Shown in pieces: positions 35,267 to 46,240 of a DNA stretch of 64,000 nucleotides. The notes beneath the pieces were generated by a model, which saw only the letters and a list, made by a program, of their open reading frames with translations, made no database searches and was not told the DNA's origin. A program made the position numbers and the translations under genes. Origin of the DNA: Blasia pusilla (Eukaryota; Marchantiophyta; Marchantiopsida; Blasiales); the NCBI GenBank assembly GCA_050084515.1, contig CM114274.1:26226001-26290000 (forward strand). Reading direction: 5' to 3'. Numbering within the stretch: the first letter of the stretch is position 1; the number at the start of each line of letters is the position of its first letter.

Positions 35267-36266
35267 TGTCGCGCCCCTACTCTCCTTGAACGTCAATCTT
35301 TAGTGTTGTGGAAGCGTGCGTTCAGTAGGTCACAAACTCATCGCCGATCTGCACCCAAACACGCACTCTCGTTAGTCGGGTTTGGCCAACCGGCGTTCCA
35401 ACCCACCGAGTCCTCAACTCGGCGTCTCATCAAGCTCAACCTTCCTTAATTCCTAGCTCCCAACACATGGCAAGTCCTTCAAGACTTGGAACAAACTTCC
35501 TGGTTAGTCCAGGGATCTGAAACGGCACTTACACGCCTAGCGATCCCAACTGTTCAACGGTCCTCGTGTGAGTTCCAAACCGAGACCCAAGTAATTGAGT
35601 CGCGGCGTGAAATCCAAGAGGGATGTCTAAAATCGTCTCAATGGACTTGGTGCAGGTTTTCCAACCCAACGCCCAAACTCGCGTTCCGTTCCATGCCCTT
35701 GAGCGCCTTCATGGCGCCCAAAGTGGGGTTTGGGTTCCAAGCACTCTCGGAGACCTTCCCCTTACTAGTACTTCTGGGGTTCTCCAATAACCCCTCCCCT
35801 TTGGGAAAAGAGGTTGGGCCCTTCATTGTGGCCCTCAACCCGACTCCACTCACAGTCGTTTTCGGGTCGTATCTCGGCCGCTGCTTATGCGTTTGCAGCG
35901 ATCTTTGGTGCGTTTGAATTGGCTCTCCATAAGCTTTCCAACGCACTCTTATTTGCTCCAAACGCATCTTGGCGCTAAAAGTTATGGCCATAAATACAGT
36001 CGGAAACTCTCAAACGCAAGTGGCGTTCCAAGTCCGGATCTTTCCTTTGGCAACCCACTTCCTAGACTCGACTTCTTTCAAGTCTCATTCCGCGTTTGGT
36101 CCAGGTTTCCGAGTCGCGACCATCACATTTGAAACGCGGCTTCTCGCTCGCGTCTCATCTCTTGTCTCCTCTTTGAGACAACTCCAACGCGCAAACCATC
36201 TTAGCGTGAGCCCGCTAATGTTCCGATGTTCCGCTTGGCACTTGTTTGGTCATGAGGGTTGCGACA
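35267..36266 (-). repeat. 3' LTR of chromovirus B
   Basis: 1,000 bp; plus strand reads TGTCGCGCCC...GTTGCGACA. Adjoined on the right by the polypurine tract. Confidence 0.9.
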
Positions 36267-36280
36267 CTCACCCCTCTTTT
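36267..36280 (-). other. Polypurine tract of chromovirus B
   Basis: The minus strand reads AAAAGAGGGGTGAG directly before the 3' LTR, nearly the same as the tract in chromovirus A. Confidence 0.75.
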
Positions 36281-36952
36281 AGAGGTTGATGCCCTCATCA
36301 ACGCAAACCTTTATTATGTCAAGTCTCATGGGCAGCCTATCCCTTGACATTGAATTGCGTTCTGGTGGCTAACCCGCAATTCCTCTTAGTCTTTAGTTGT
36401 CGCTTTGCCCCACTTAGAATTATTAGCCTCTCATCTTCGATAAGCCTGGACTAGTTCCAAGGAACTAACCTATCAAATAAGCTAACTAAGTGTGCAACCT
36501 TAGACTCTTTCGACTCATATCTTTGTAAACATCACATTTACCTGGTCCACAAATCGCACTACTATTGGGTCGCTCGTATTCGACTTAGGCGCGTCACTAA
36601 GTTTACTTATGTGGCACAAGTAAGATCACCCCAAGCCCCAAGACAGACTTCATCTGCCCCCCCGACGCTAGGGCGAGCCCGAGTGTAATCCAACACAAGG
36701 TCCTGTTCTAGGTGCTTATCCACATACGAGCTCTCACCTCAAATACTCCTTGTCTGTCCTCTTGTCGTACATTCTAAGTCTATGATGAACGACTCATAGC
36801 CATGCACTACCACATACAAATTGCAATCAACACTGGTATCGAATCTCCAAATCCATACACTCCTTTATTGCAACACTAGCATATTCTAGTTACAACGGCC
36901 TTCGGCCCAAGATTCCAGTGATTACAAGTCATGTCTCTAGCTTCTCCTCATA

Positions 36953-37375
36953 CTAACGTATGTGCTTCGCTTGTGTTCGCTTGAAGTCACACAACAACTC
37001 TTGCGCGTGTTCCAAATCCGCCTCCGCAATCCAAGTCGCCTCCTTCACATGGTAGCCCTTCCATTTTACCAAGTATTCATACTTGTTGGCCCGACGCTCG
37101 AATGTAAGATGGTCTCCCAACTCGAACTCCGGCTCCTCATTTACGATGACCGGGTGCGGTCTCACCACTTGTCTCGCTAAACGCCCATTATCTTGAAGGT
37201 ATTTCTTCAATAATGACACATGAAAGGTCGGGTGAATCTTGAACTCGTCCGGCAGCCTCAACGTATACACATCCTCAAACGGGTTTGCCACAATCACATA
37301 CGGTCCAGCATACTTGGCAGACAGCTTCGTAGACAACTCTTTCGGAAGAGTGAGATTCTTCACACTCAACCACAC
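36953..37375 (-). pseudogene. Chromovirus B integrase C-terminus and chromodomain
   Basis: 140-residue open frame. It begins with the GPY/F-type region (KYAGPYVIVANPFEDVYTL, HPTFHVSLLKKYL). It ends with a chromodomain (YEYLVKWKGYHVKEATW, then EADLEHAQELLCDF). The frame is intact over this domain, better preserved than in chromovirus A. Confidence 0.9.
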
Positions 37376-37951
37376 TTGTTCTCCGACTTGAATCGCATTT
37401 GGCGCCGACTCTTGTTAGCATGCTTCACGCACCTCATTTGAGGCTTTGCAAGACTTCTCGCCCGCGCTCACTTCTCGTTCTCGATCTCTACCAACAAACT
37501 TTCTACCGCCTCTTGTCATGTTCGTGCCAATGTAGTACCCTTCGAAAGGGCTAGATCAAGAGGCCCTTCGGCTCTCATCCATTTGCCAGGAGAAACGGAG
37601 ATTCTCCTGTTGCGAACGCTTGGTCGAGTTGTAGCAAAGATTCCGCCATGCTCACCACTTGACCCAATCGCGTTGATCAAGACCGACATAATTCCTCAAT
37701 CTTGATTCACGATAGAGTTTACCTTTCATTGGTCCATCCGTCTGTGGGTGGAAAGCCGATCAAACTCAGCTTGGTCTTAAACCTTCAACAAGTGCTTCCG
37801 AAAGCAATGGTAAACTTTGATCCCGATCTGAAACAATGCTCCTCGGCAAACCATGAGCACGCCACCGCCTATCGAGGAATAGTTGCGCCGTCAGATACGC
37901 CAAGCAGTGGAATCCACCGCCGGCACGAATCTCGCCAACTTGCTAAACCGA

Positions 37952-38400
37952 TCAACAATCACAAGTATAGTGTTGTATCCCCAGATTCGGAAGACTCGTG
38001 ATAAAATCCATACTCACACTTTGCAAGGGTCCTTCGGGATCGGCAAGGATGCAAACAAGCCCTTTCTTATGATAAGAGACTCTATTCGCTAAGGTGTCAC
38101 ATGTGTCTTCACATATTGAGCAACATCCTCCTTCATGTTGGGCCAAAAGAACCGCTTTGACAAAACTAGCGAGATTTCTCTCCTTTATGTCTCCGCCAAG
38201 GGCCCGTCGTGACATTCCGCTAACACCTTGGTTCAGATTCTCGCCTTGCCCTACATAGATCCTACTGCTTGAACCTTAGTAAACCGTGCCTCAAACTTAT
38301 GTTGGCCACCTTCTCACCCCGCTTCAACTTCCTCGGTATTCCCTCGCTTGAGCATCCTTCATATATCCTTCACAAATCCTTCTCTCCAGATCTGTTTCCT
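37952..38400 (-). pseudogene. Chromovirus B integrase core remnant
   Basis: Minus-strand frame with GLVCILADPEGPLQSVSMDFITSLP, containing the first catalytic aspartate of the DDE core. The preceding zinc-binding part (AQHEGGCCSICEDTCDT) is also present. Later core blocks lie in other frames at 37.5-37.9 kb. Confidence 0.78.
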
Positions 38401-38526
38401 TAGGGAACATTGCTCTCAAAACTGTGTCGCCGATGGCATGTGTTCCTCCTTGCGACTTAACGATCCGGAATCACATTATCTTTACCTGGCTTGTGGATCA
38501 ACTCTACATCCATGAGCGCTAAGGTA

Positions 38527-38965
38527 TCATGCCACCGCATTGTTTGGTGTCACTCGATCTTGGGTCTCAAAATACTTGAGTGATATATTATCGGTGAATA
38601 CTCGAGTCCTGTGGAGCCCTAGATAATGCCGCCACTTCCTCAAGCAATGTACCACCGCGAACAACTCTTTCTCGTGAGTAGGCCATCTCCTTTCAGTATC
38701 GCTAAGCTTCTTGCTCTCATATGCCACCGGTCTCCCTTCTTGCACCAACATTCTGCAATAAAATCACTAGCATCGGTATGCACTTTAACGGTTTGTCAAA
38801 CTCCGGCGCCTTTAACATTGGTTCCTGCGATAGAATCTGCTTCACTCGGTTGAATGCCTCATTAACTTCCTGGGTCCAAGTCGTGTTGGCAAACTTTGCC
38901 GTCCAATCCGTGAGAGGTCTCACAATTCCCGAAAAGTTTTTTACATAAGTACGGTAAAATTGCAC
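38527..38965 (-). pseudogene. Chromovirus B RNase H
   Basis: LVQEGRPVAYESKKLSDTE, then FTDNISLKYFETQDRV, nearly identical to the chromovirus A domain. The upstream part (38,717-38,965) has LTDWTAKFANTTW. Confidence 0.85.
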
Positions 38966-39900
38966 GCACCTCTGAACCTCCTCATCCCTTTACAAGTGGA
39001 TGGGGTTCCCACTGAAATCGCTTACCTTTTCCATGTCCGATCGACGCCATCCACAGACCGACCACGTGACCCAAGAATTTGATCTTACACAAACCAAATT
39101 CGCTCTTCTCTACATTCGATACTGATTGATTTGCCCTTAGCTTAGACAAGACCGCTCTCACATGTCTAACGTGCTCCTCTAGTGACTTGAATAGATAAGT
39201 ATATCATCGATATAGATGATAACATACTCATCCATTTCCTTGTGAAAAATGGAGTTCATCAATGTGGTGAACGCGTCGGAGGCGCGTTACATAGACCGAA
39301 AGGCATCACTACAAACTCAAAGGAACCAGATTCGCCCCGCACGCAGTCTTCTCCACACCGCCTCGGCAATCCGACTGGTAATATCCTCGACTTCAAGTCA
39401 ATCCCTACTGAAATATCTCGCTGCCCAACCTATCAAAGAGATCATCTATCCTTGAAGAGGATAATTGTTCGAATCGTCACTTTGTTTGTTCACGGTAATC
39501 AACACACACCTCATCTTTCCATCCTTCTTCTTTACAAAGAGAACAGTGCTCCATAAGGTGACTTGCTAGTCCTAATGTAACCCTTTTCCAAGAGCTCACT
39601 TAATCATGCTTTTTTCAACTCAAGAAGTTCCTCCCGATTCAACCTATATGGTGCTTTTGAAGGCGTTGGGAACCGGGTATGATCTCTATCTTATGATCTA
39701 CGGCTCTATGCGGTGGCAATTCAATCGAAGCTCATTTTTCAAGACATCCTCAAACTCCTTGACCACTTCCTCGGAGTGGTTTAGGATTCCCTTGAAGCAG
39801 GCGTCCGATCTCTGCAGATATCGCTTGTAGCCTCCTCCACTTGTCTCATCAAGCGAGAGAAATCCATCCTCCAACTCGGCCATGCTCCTCCTTGTGATCG
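38966..39900 (-). pseudogene. Chromovirus B reverse transcriptase
   Basis: The catalytic YIDD codons lie at 39,203-39,214 on the minus strand. Fragments of the fingers and palm occur up to 39,900 in shifting frames (DGFLSLDETSGGGYKRY, SEEVVKEFEDVLKNEL are from the linker before RT). No continuous frame remains. Confidence 0.8.
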
Positions 39901-40182
39901 AGTTCACCAACTCCATCTTCGCTGAACCTCACGGACCAACCGCACTCAGAATCGTTTGCCTTTTAGCAAGACGCTCAACCTCAATGGTCGGCGTCTTAAC
40001 TCCACCTCATACGCATCTAGGAATGTATTCCCCAAAACTCTGTCAATGCCGTCCATTTCACATACAGTGAAATTCTCCTTCAACTCGAATACCCCGCATC
40101 CCATGCTTGTCAAACCCAAGACCAAATCAGAAGTCCGATGAGACTTGCCTCTGCAAATCCCACTTGAATGGGCTCGTCCGCT

Positions 40183-41300
40183 TTAGAGGTAGATGCCCGG
40201 TTCCTTCACGATTCTCGGGCTTAGGAAGGAGTGCGAAGCACCTATATCCACGAGCAACAACACATCGCGATCAGCAATCTTGGATCTTAGGTACACCAAA
40301 TTGTCGCGCCCTCTTGGTGACTTGAAGGACGTCTCCATATCGCCCGCCAATGGATGCTTAGCAAAGAACGCAATCATACTCCCATTACTAACCTTCGGTT
40401 TTGAACACCCTTTCGACAGTGACCCGGTTCGCCACGGTTGTAGCATACGACCTTGCCGTTCCTCGTCTTTGAGTGTTGTCCTCCTTTCGCCGCATGAAGT
40501 TCCACTCGTTTCTTTTCGCCGGGGCGACGATTCTCCTGGTTCGTGTTGGCCCCCACTCCAGCCTCTTTTGAACGCCTCCTTATTTTTCGACTTCTTCGAA
40601 AAAACTTTTGACTCGAAGGGTTTCTGGGTTTGGACCTCATCGTCCCTAATCCGCTCCGCTATCTTCGAAGGTCCGCAGTCTCGGCAACGTCGGCAGATTC
40701 GGTAAAGGGCCTTCAGCGCTCGGCTTGAGTCCACTAATGAAGATAGCCTTCTTCGCGTGCTCATCCATCTTCGGACTAGAAGTCGGGCCAGCACTAAACT
40801 CCCTCACATACGCGCTTAAGGAACCACTCTACCGCATCCAGACGCATTCCACCGTGTCACGCAACCCTTGGTACTCCCGAGTGAACCGATCCCCAATCAA
40901 CTCCTTAAACTCCTCCCAACTCGAGGTGACTCACCGCCCAGATATTCCTCTCGTTGAGCGGTCCACCATTGCAGAGCATGATCCTTAAGGAAAGTAACGG
41001 CTACCGTCACCTTGTCTGCTCGGCGAGCCTTTTGCGCCTCAAAAATGCAGATTCGTAAGGAAATCCTTCACTTTCGCGAGCATCCCACTCCAAAGTAAAT
41101 GGCGTGGTGTTAATCTTGCAGAGCTTTTTGCCCGCACTCGGTTTCGAGTGGCCTCTAACTCCGCAATCCGCTTGCTTTTTGGGACATCCGCTCCACCAAC
41201 ACCTTCAACAAGTCCAACGCCTGGCTCGACTCCGTCCTTTCCCTCGAAGTTTGGGCCCACTGCCCGCTGGAAGGAGTCGCCACATCGGGACGCCCTCACG
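40183..41300 (-). pseudogene. Chromovirus B gag, zinc knuckle and protease
   Basis: Protease block DVLLLVDIGASHSF at about 40,230-40,270 has Ile where the family has Thr (DTG becomes DIG). Just upstream a degraded knuckle reads CYNRGEPGHCRKG, with a zinc-ligand Cys replaced by Arg. Gag frames continue to about 41,300. Confidence 0.8.
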
Positions 41301-41561
41301 ATCGGGCGTTCGGCTCTTTGGGAGTCTCCGACTCTTCTATAGCTTCACGGTCCGGCATTGGTTTCTCTCTCGGTTCACGCCGCTTGATTCGGCGCTTCTT
41401 GGGTTGTTCTCCTCGATCGCCATCTCCAAACCAACTCACTCAGATCTCCTCCTCGTTTCTTGCGTCCCTCCTCGAAAGCGCCCGAGTCTAGCCGCTACCT
41501 TGAAATTTCCCTAAGCGTCCGGCTGATCCCACGACCCCAAGTTCTCGCTCACCAAGGATAA

Positions 41562-41573
41562 GCTCGATACCAC
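41562..41573 (-). other. Primer-binding site of chromovirus B
   Basis: The minus strand reads TGGTATCGAGC beside the 5' LTR, the same as in chromovirus A. Confidence 0.7.
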
Positions 41574-41574
41574 T

Positions 41575-42487
41575 TGTCGCGCCCCTACTCTCCTTGACGT
41601 CAATCTTTAGTGTTGTGGAAGGGCGCGCTCGTTGAGGTCACGAACTCATCGCCGATCTGCACCCAAACACGCACTCGTTAGTCGGGTTTGGCCAACCGGG
41701 CGTTCAACCCACCGAGTCCTCAACTTGGCGTCTCATCAAGCTCAACCTTCCTTAATTCCTAGCTCCCAACACATGGCAAGTCCTTCAAGACTTGGAACAG
41801 ACTTCTGGTTAGTCCAGGGATCTGAAACGGCACTTACACGCCTAGCGATCCCAACTGTTCAAAGGTCCTCGTGTGAGTTCCAAACCGAGACCCAAGTAAT
41901 TGAGTCGCGGCGTGAAATCCAAGAGGGATGTCTAAAATCGTCTCAATGGACTTGGTGCAGGTTTTCCAACCCAACGCCCAAACTCGCGTTCCGTTCCATG
42001 CCCTTGAGCCTTGCTGGCGCCCAAAGTGGGGTTTGGGTTCCAAGCACTCTCGGAGACCTTCCCCCTTACTAGTACTTCTGGGGTTCTCCAATAACCCCTC
42101 CCCTTTGGGAAAAGAGGTTTGGGCCCTTCATTGTGGCCCTCAACCCGACTCCACTTACAGTCGTTTTCGGGTCGTATCTCGGCCGCTGCTTATGCGTTTG
42201 CAGCGATCTTTGGTGCGTTTGAATTGGCTCTCCATAAGCTTTCCAACGCACTCTTATTTGCTCCAAACGCATCTTGGCGCTAAAAGTTATGGCCATAAAT
42301 ACAGTCGGAAACTCTCAAACGCAAGTGGCGTTCCAAGTCCGGATCTTTCCTTTGGCAACCCACTTCCTAGACTCGACTTCTTTCAAGTCTCATTCCGCGT
42401 TTGGTCCAGGTTTCCGAGTCGCGACCATCACATTTGAAACGCGGCTTCTCGCTCGCGTCTCATCTCTTGTCTCCTCTTTGAGACAAC
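41575..42487 (-). repeat. 5' LTR of chromovirus B, truncated
   Basis: Matches 35,267-36,180 closely but stops after GAGACAACT, about 90 bp short of the LTR start. The sequence beyond belongs to the PHD element. Confidence 0.9.
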
Positions 42488-42491
42488 TATT

Positions 42492-42791
42492 TTACGAGTG
42501 CGTGAGGTGTTAGCTTCTGGAGTTCTCATGTTGGAGGGTCGTGATGGAGTTGTTTGGAAGGACCATGTGCGTAATTGTGCGCCATGTCATCTTCCAAATG
42601 TGGATGGTACTGTTGACCCAAGCTTAGCCATTATACGTGCTAGCTTGAGGTGTATGTTGTGTGGGTCTGCTGGTAACGCAGCCCGTATGTTGGTGTGTGA
42701 TCGGTGTTCTAGGGGTTGGCACATGATGTGTTTGACTCCACGTTTGGATGTTGTTCCTACTGGAAGGTGGGTTTGTCCTCGATGTACTTAG
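42492..42791 (+). CDS. PHD finger at pol 3' end of PHD element, copy 1
   Basis: Open frame ending at a stop at 42,789-42,791. The first part (VREVLASGVLMLEG, KDHVRNCAPCHLPNVDG) is the region that follows integrase in copy 2. The PHD finger has all eight zinc ligands in Cys4-His-Cys3 spacing: CMLC, CDRC, WHMMC, CPRC, with the tryptophan before the last Cys pair (GRWVC). PHD fingers typically bind histone H3 tails. Here it would be the C-terminal domain of the polyprotein, but the rest of pol is deleted in this copy, so it is a relic with an intact frame. Confidence 0.85.
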   Translation, partial: LRVREVLASGVLMLEGRDGVVWKDHVRNCAPCHLPNVDGTVDPSLAIIRASLRCMLCGSAGNAARMLVCDRCSRGWHMMCLTPRLDVVPTGRWVCPRCT

Positions 42792-42949
42792 GAGAGGTAG
42801 ATGACTTGATCTTTGCATGATATGGATTACAGATGTGCGACTAACGATGGGGCAACCTAGCACCCGGCCTTCTGATTCGGGCACCCAAGAAGGTGTATAG
42901 CATGTAGTAGATGTATAGGGCTACTGGGAGTTAGAGGGACCTAACCGCC

Positions 42950-42963
42950 AGTTAGGGGGGCGA
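42950..42963 (+). other. Polypurine-like tract before repeat A
   Basis: AGTTAGGGGGGCGAG directly precedes repeat A. The second copy has the equivalent CTAGGGGGGCGG at the same junction (minus strand, about 58,573-58,585). The conserved position suggests the plus-strand primer. Confidence 0.65.
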
Positions 42964-43069
42964 GTTGTGGTACACTTGCGTTTGTGGATACTCGTCTATG
43001 TTATGTATGTATGTGCGTATGGTATGTCAAATGATGTATGTTGTATGACGATGTGGATTCGCACGAGAG
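42964..43069 (+). repeat. Terminal repeat A (inner copy) of PHD element
   Basis: GTTGTGGTACACTTGCG...GCACGAGAG, about 105 bp, repeated at 43,437-43,544. It joins repeat B at a GCACGA-GAG-TGTC junction that looks like an end-to-start joint. Confidence 0.8.
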
Positions 43070-43436
43070 TGTCATGACCATACGGATTATGTCGAGAGAG
43101 TATGGTGTCTTTGGTAGAGGCCATTCCTTATGTAGGACCGTAGTGGCTTGGTAGAGATGTGGTTCCATACACAGGGTTGGGGGTTACTCACTTGGGGGTG
43201 ACTTTCCTAGTAGGGCCCGCTCTTAGGTTGGAGGATATAAGGTGGCTTGCCCTCAAAGAACGATCACTTCTTTGAGTTGAGCTCATTGCGTTGGGAGTTA
43301 GCCTTGGTAGTGAGTATAGCTCTTGGCTATGGTGTTTCCATAAGCTTCGACCTGGATCTCCCATCGTGGAGTGGGTTTGACTTCGATTGTATGTGATTGT
43401 AAACGTGTTTTATGACAAGAGGTCTTTCACTTAATT
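43070..43436 (+). repeat. Terminal repeat B (right copy) of PHD element
   Basis: TGTCATGACC... matching 31,535-31,902. The TATA-like and hairpin sequences are also present here. Confidence 0.8.
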
Positions 43437-43544
43437 CGAGTTGTGGTACACTTGCGTTTGTGGATACTCTCGTCTATGTTATGTATGTATGTGCGTATGG
43501 TATGTCAGCGATGTATGTTGTATGACGATGTGGATTCGCACGAC
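43437..43544 (+). repeat. Terminal repeat A (outer copy) of PHD element
   Basis: Same as 42,964-43,069 and ending GCACGACA next to AAGGAAAC of the flanking gene. Confidence 0.8.
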
Positions 43545-44110
43545 AAAGGAAACAAGGTTCCGAGGAATACCCCGGGATAAGTTCAGAAGGGTCATGGAAC
43601 TTAGTACTTCGGACAAATCTGAAATGTGCTCATTCCCAATCGGTGCTTTGTCATCCACATCAGTCTGGTCGATAAGGTAGATATTTTTAGGAGTAACTCC
43701 GATAACCCAAGGAACAGGGTCCTTCTCCTCAGAGGTGGACACTCTCCTCTTTAACCGGATTGTACAAACAATCTTGGCAAGCATGTTCTGTTTGGATGCC
43801 CCCATCAAATGTTTAATGTCCTTAATTCGGACAACATTCATCTTACCTCCCTGGTTTCCCACCACTAGAAATTCAGTAAGTCCCTTCTTCTGGAAGTAAG
43901 AGTCTAACCATACATGGTCCCCCACCAACCGGGCCTTGGGTGAGAATGCAACATTAAATCCAACATGTATCGGTGCCTGTTCTAGACACTTATAAGTTTC
44001 CAACAGAAACCCTAAGACAATCCACTCATCCAAATACAATCTGGAGTGAGGATGCAAGCGCTTGCACACAATATCGCTAGAAAAAATCTGAACTAGAATC
44101 TGCTATGTAC
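43545..44110 (-). pseudogene. Unknown gene family member alpha, interrupted near its 3' end
   Basis: Minus-strand frame DEWIVLGFLLETYKCLEQ, NVAFSPKARLVGDHVWLDSY, GLTEFLVVGNQGGKMNVVRI, then IPRNLVSF at the insertion border. Beyond the element the frame would end within about ten codons at a stop near 31,503. A start region before 44,069 has a frameshift relative to the paralogue at 55,042. That paralogue shares over half of the readable residues. I do not recognise the domain. It could be a host gene family or a transposon gene. Confidence 0.5.
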
Positions 44111-45664
44111 TATGGGGCTGACCCATGTCTGAAGATTGCCCTGGTTCCTTGATAGAAGACCTGTCACGTTTTCAGGTTTGTTAACCTGAATTCCCAACAA
44201 CCGCAACCCCTTGGCATGTAAAAACATCGGCTGACCCGACATGGCCCTAATGTGTTGATCCTTGGTGGCTTTAAACCTACCTCCCCTACTGCCTCAAAAA
44301 ACGTAACTGTCGATGGCGGACTTGCAATGTTACTGATGACCTTCAACCCTACACAACATCAGAAACAAGCAAAATTCAACAAGCTTCTGAGAACCCTCGA
44401 AATAAGACGAAATTCAAGAAGAATCATGCCAAAAAAATACTGCCCAGAGATGATGTTTCGTGGAATAGATCCATCGTCTCTCAAGTCTCGATGCTCGAGC
44501 ATAAGCAAAGCAAAGCGTGTTGACGGATGGAGGAAGGAAGGGTAGCTCATTTACCTGCCGAATTTGTTTTCCTGCTAGCAAATCAGAGTGACTTTAATGC
44601 TAGAATGGTAGGATCATTTATCTGCTAGCACATCAGAATGTCTAGGCAAATTCTGATTGCCTTTATTCTGAGCAAAAGCATGTAGAATCCCAGCACACTC
44701 AAACATATCCACAACCCACAATAATCAGGAGGGATAGAAATTTCCAACCACTGTTGGATTGAAAACAACAAAAGGTGGTAGCTATACCTCGCTCCAGACA
44801 CACTTGGATTTAGATGTCCGATTAAATAACTAAACTTTTAATCAACTGCGCACACATAAGCACGCCTGAGAATGGACTTGAAGTTAATAGCAGCCTACGC
44901 CTTTACCCAACACTATCTTCCATTTCATGATGACACTTGCCATCACAAGATGCTGTCTATATCCAATCGAAATATAAAAAGGCTGAGCACAATTACTGAA
45001 CGCTTTCATGGTACAAGCTATCAATTGAGGTGGGGCGGATTTACCTGCTAGCAAATCAGAATGACTAAGCAAGTGACTTCCACATATACAAAGGATGCAG
45101 CATGCCTAAATATATATAAGCCCATAGTTACGTGTTGGAAATTTGTATAGAAACCCTCCTTGTCAGAACATTGAAACCAAGACAATTACTTCAATGAGCT
45201 TCAACAAATTTAACTAGTAAAAGAGTATGGAAACTAGGTCTAAGACCAAAGCAAACAAGTTCGACACTAGCAAGCGATGGTCAACTTCATATGAAACACA
45301 TGGTAATCCAGATCACACCTTAGAGTCATAAATTATGTGGTGAAACTGTTCTGGAGTCCCATTGAATTCTCATTGTTTCAACATGTACAAGGCACAGCTA
45401 CCCTGTGATCGGAAGTGGAATAGATGGTCTTACAGCCGAACTGACGGAAGACGGATGGGACGGGAGGGTAGATCTGCAGCTTCCACATCTTTGATAGTCC
45501 GCGCACTTCAACCGTGATACGTTCTTGCTAGTTTCTGTAAGATCCCAATTTACTTGAGAGAATATGACTACTCATGAATATCTTGATTCTGGCTCATTGT
45601 GGTCTACAAACACATCCAACCTTTGACAATTCATCTAACGTCATGGATTTTTGAAATTTCTCAG
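44111..45664. other. Non-coding stretch with short dispersed repeats
   Basis: CTGCTAGCAAATCAGA-type motifs recur at about 44,570, 44,622 and 45,048. A block around 44,825-44,875 (AATCAACTGCGCACACATAAGC) recurs at 46,445-46,480. No gene recognised. Confidence 0.45.
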
Positions 45665-46240
45665 GCGGCCCAAGATGGGGTGGATGTCATCAGTCTTTCG
45701 ATCGCTCCCACCACCCCTCCCGCCGACAAGGCTGTTTACCTCAACATTTTTGACATAGCTCTTCGCGGGGCAGTGCGCGCAGGAGTCTTTGTAACACAGG
45801 CGGTGGGAAATGCAGGGCCAATGCCTTTCTCCACGTTGCCATGGAGTCCATGGATAGTTCCGGTGGCTGCAAGCTCGAACGACAGGAACTACAGCAATTC
45901 CATTACGCTCGGAATTGGCGACTTAGTACTTGGGGTTGGTCTTGCAAGTAAGTGTAACCCAATCACTACCCAGAATGTTGGCAATTGAAATGTGACGCTA
46001 TCATGGGAGTTCGAATCTTCACTAGGCTAAAGGCCCAATTTTGAATTACGCTCGACAAAGTGTGGGGTTAATGCGAAGTTCGGGTTTATGTGCTGACAGG
46101 AAAGCTGTGTGTATTTTCTTGCAGGTGAAACTCCTGGGAGCAAACTCGACACATTAGTGTCGTCCATAGATGTGAAATTGGTAGATAGTAGTAGTACTGT
46201 TCACGTTGACGAATGCCAAAACTCTGCCAAACTGATGTGA
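45665..46240 (+). pseudogene. Subtilase (SBT2-like serine protease) fragment, two exons
   Basis: Exon 45,665-45,947 follows a TTTCTCAG acceptor and ends at GTAAGT. It encodes AAQDGVDVISLSIAP, GAVRAGVFVTQAVGNAGP (oxyanion-hole Asn region) and SPWIVPVAASSNDRNY. Exon 46,125-46,240 starts after TTGCAG in matching phase: SETPGSKLDTLVSSIDVKL and VHVDECQNSAKL, then TGA. The pattern matches the middle of plant SBT2-type subtilases (peptidase to PA-domain border). The catalytic Asp, His and Ser segments are absent, so this is a gene fragment, perhaps a piece moved by transposition. Confidence 0.75.

Larger units (their letters stand above)
35267..42487 (-). mobile_element. Ty3/gypsy chromovirus B, nested in PHD element copy 1
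   Basis: Minus-strand element: 3' LTR at 35,267-36,266, internal region 36,267-41,574, 5' LTR at 41,575-42,487. The 5' LTR lacks roughly its first 90 bases (breakpoint at 42,487), so target duplications cannot be checked. The LTR end sequence TGTCGCAACCCTCATGACC is related to chromovirus A but clearly a different subfamily. The coding region is decayed but readable from gag to chromodomain. Confidence 0.9.
31535..43544 (+). mobile_element. PHD-finger retroelement, copy 1: internally deleted, with nested chromovirus
   Basis: Bounded by TGTCATGACC on the left and GCACGACA on the right, with the 4-bp AAGG on both sides (31,531-31,534 and 43,545-43,548, allowing one position of ambiguity). Order: repeat B, about 1.4 kb leader, gag with zinc knuckle and RGG repeats, start of the protease region, chromovirus B (35,267-42,487), PHD finger, G-rich tract, repeats A-B-A. 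Protease, RT, RNase H and integrase of this element are missing between 35,266 and 42,488. Gag-protease and PHD parts match the element at 58.4-64 kb, so both belong to one family. Confidence 0.8.

Noticed and set aside
35267-36266. Plus-strand frames inside chromovirus B LTRs (for example 35,486-35,917 and 41,632-42,072)
   Set aside because: The same frames recur in both LTRs because the sequence is duplicated; LTRs of this family encode no protein.
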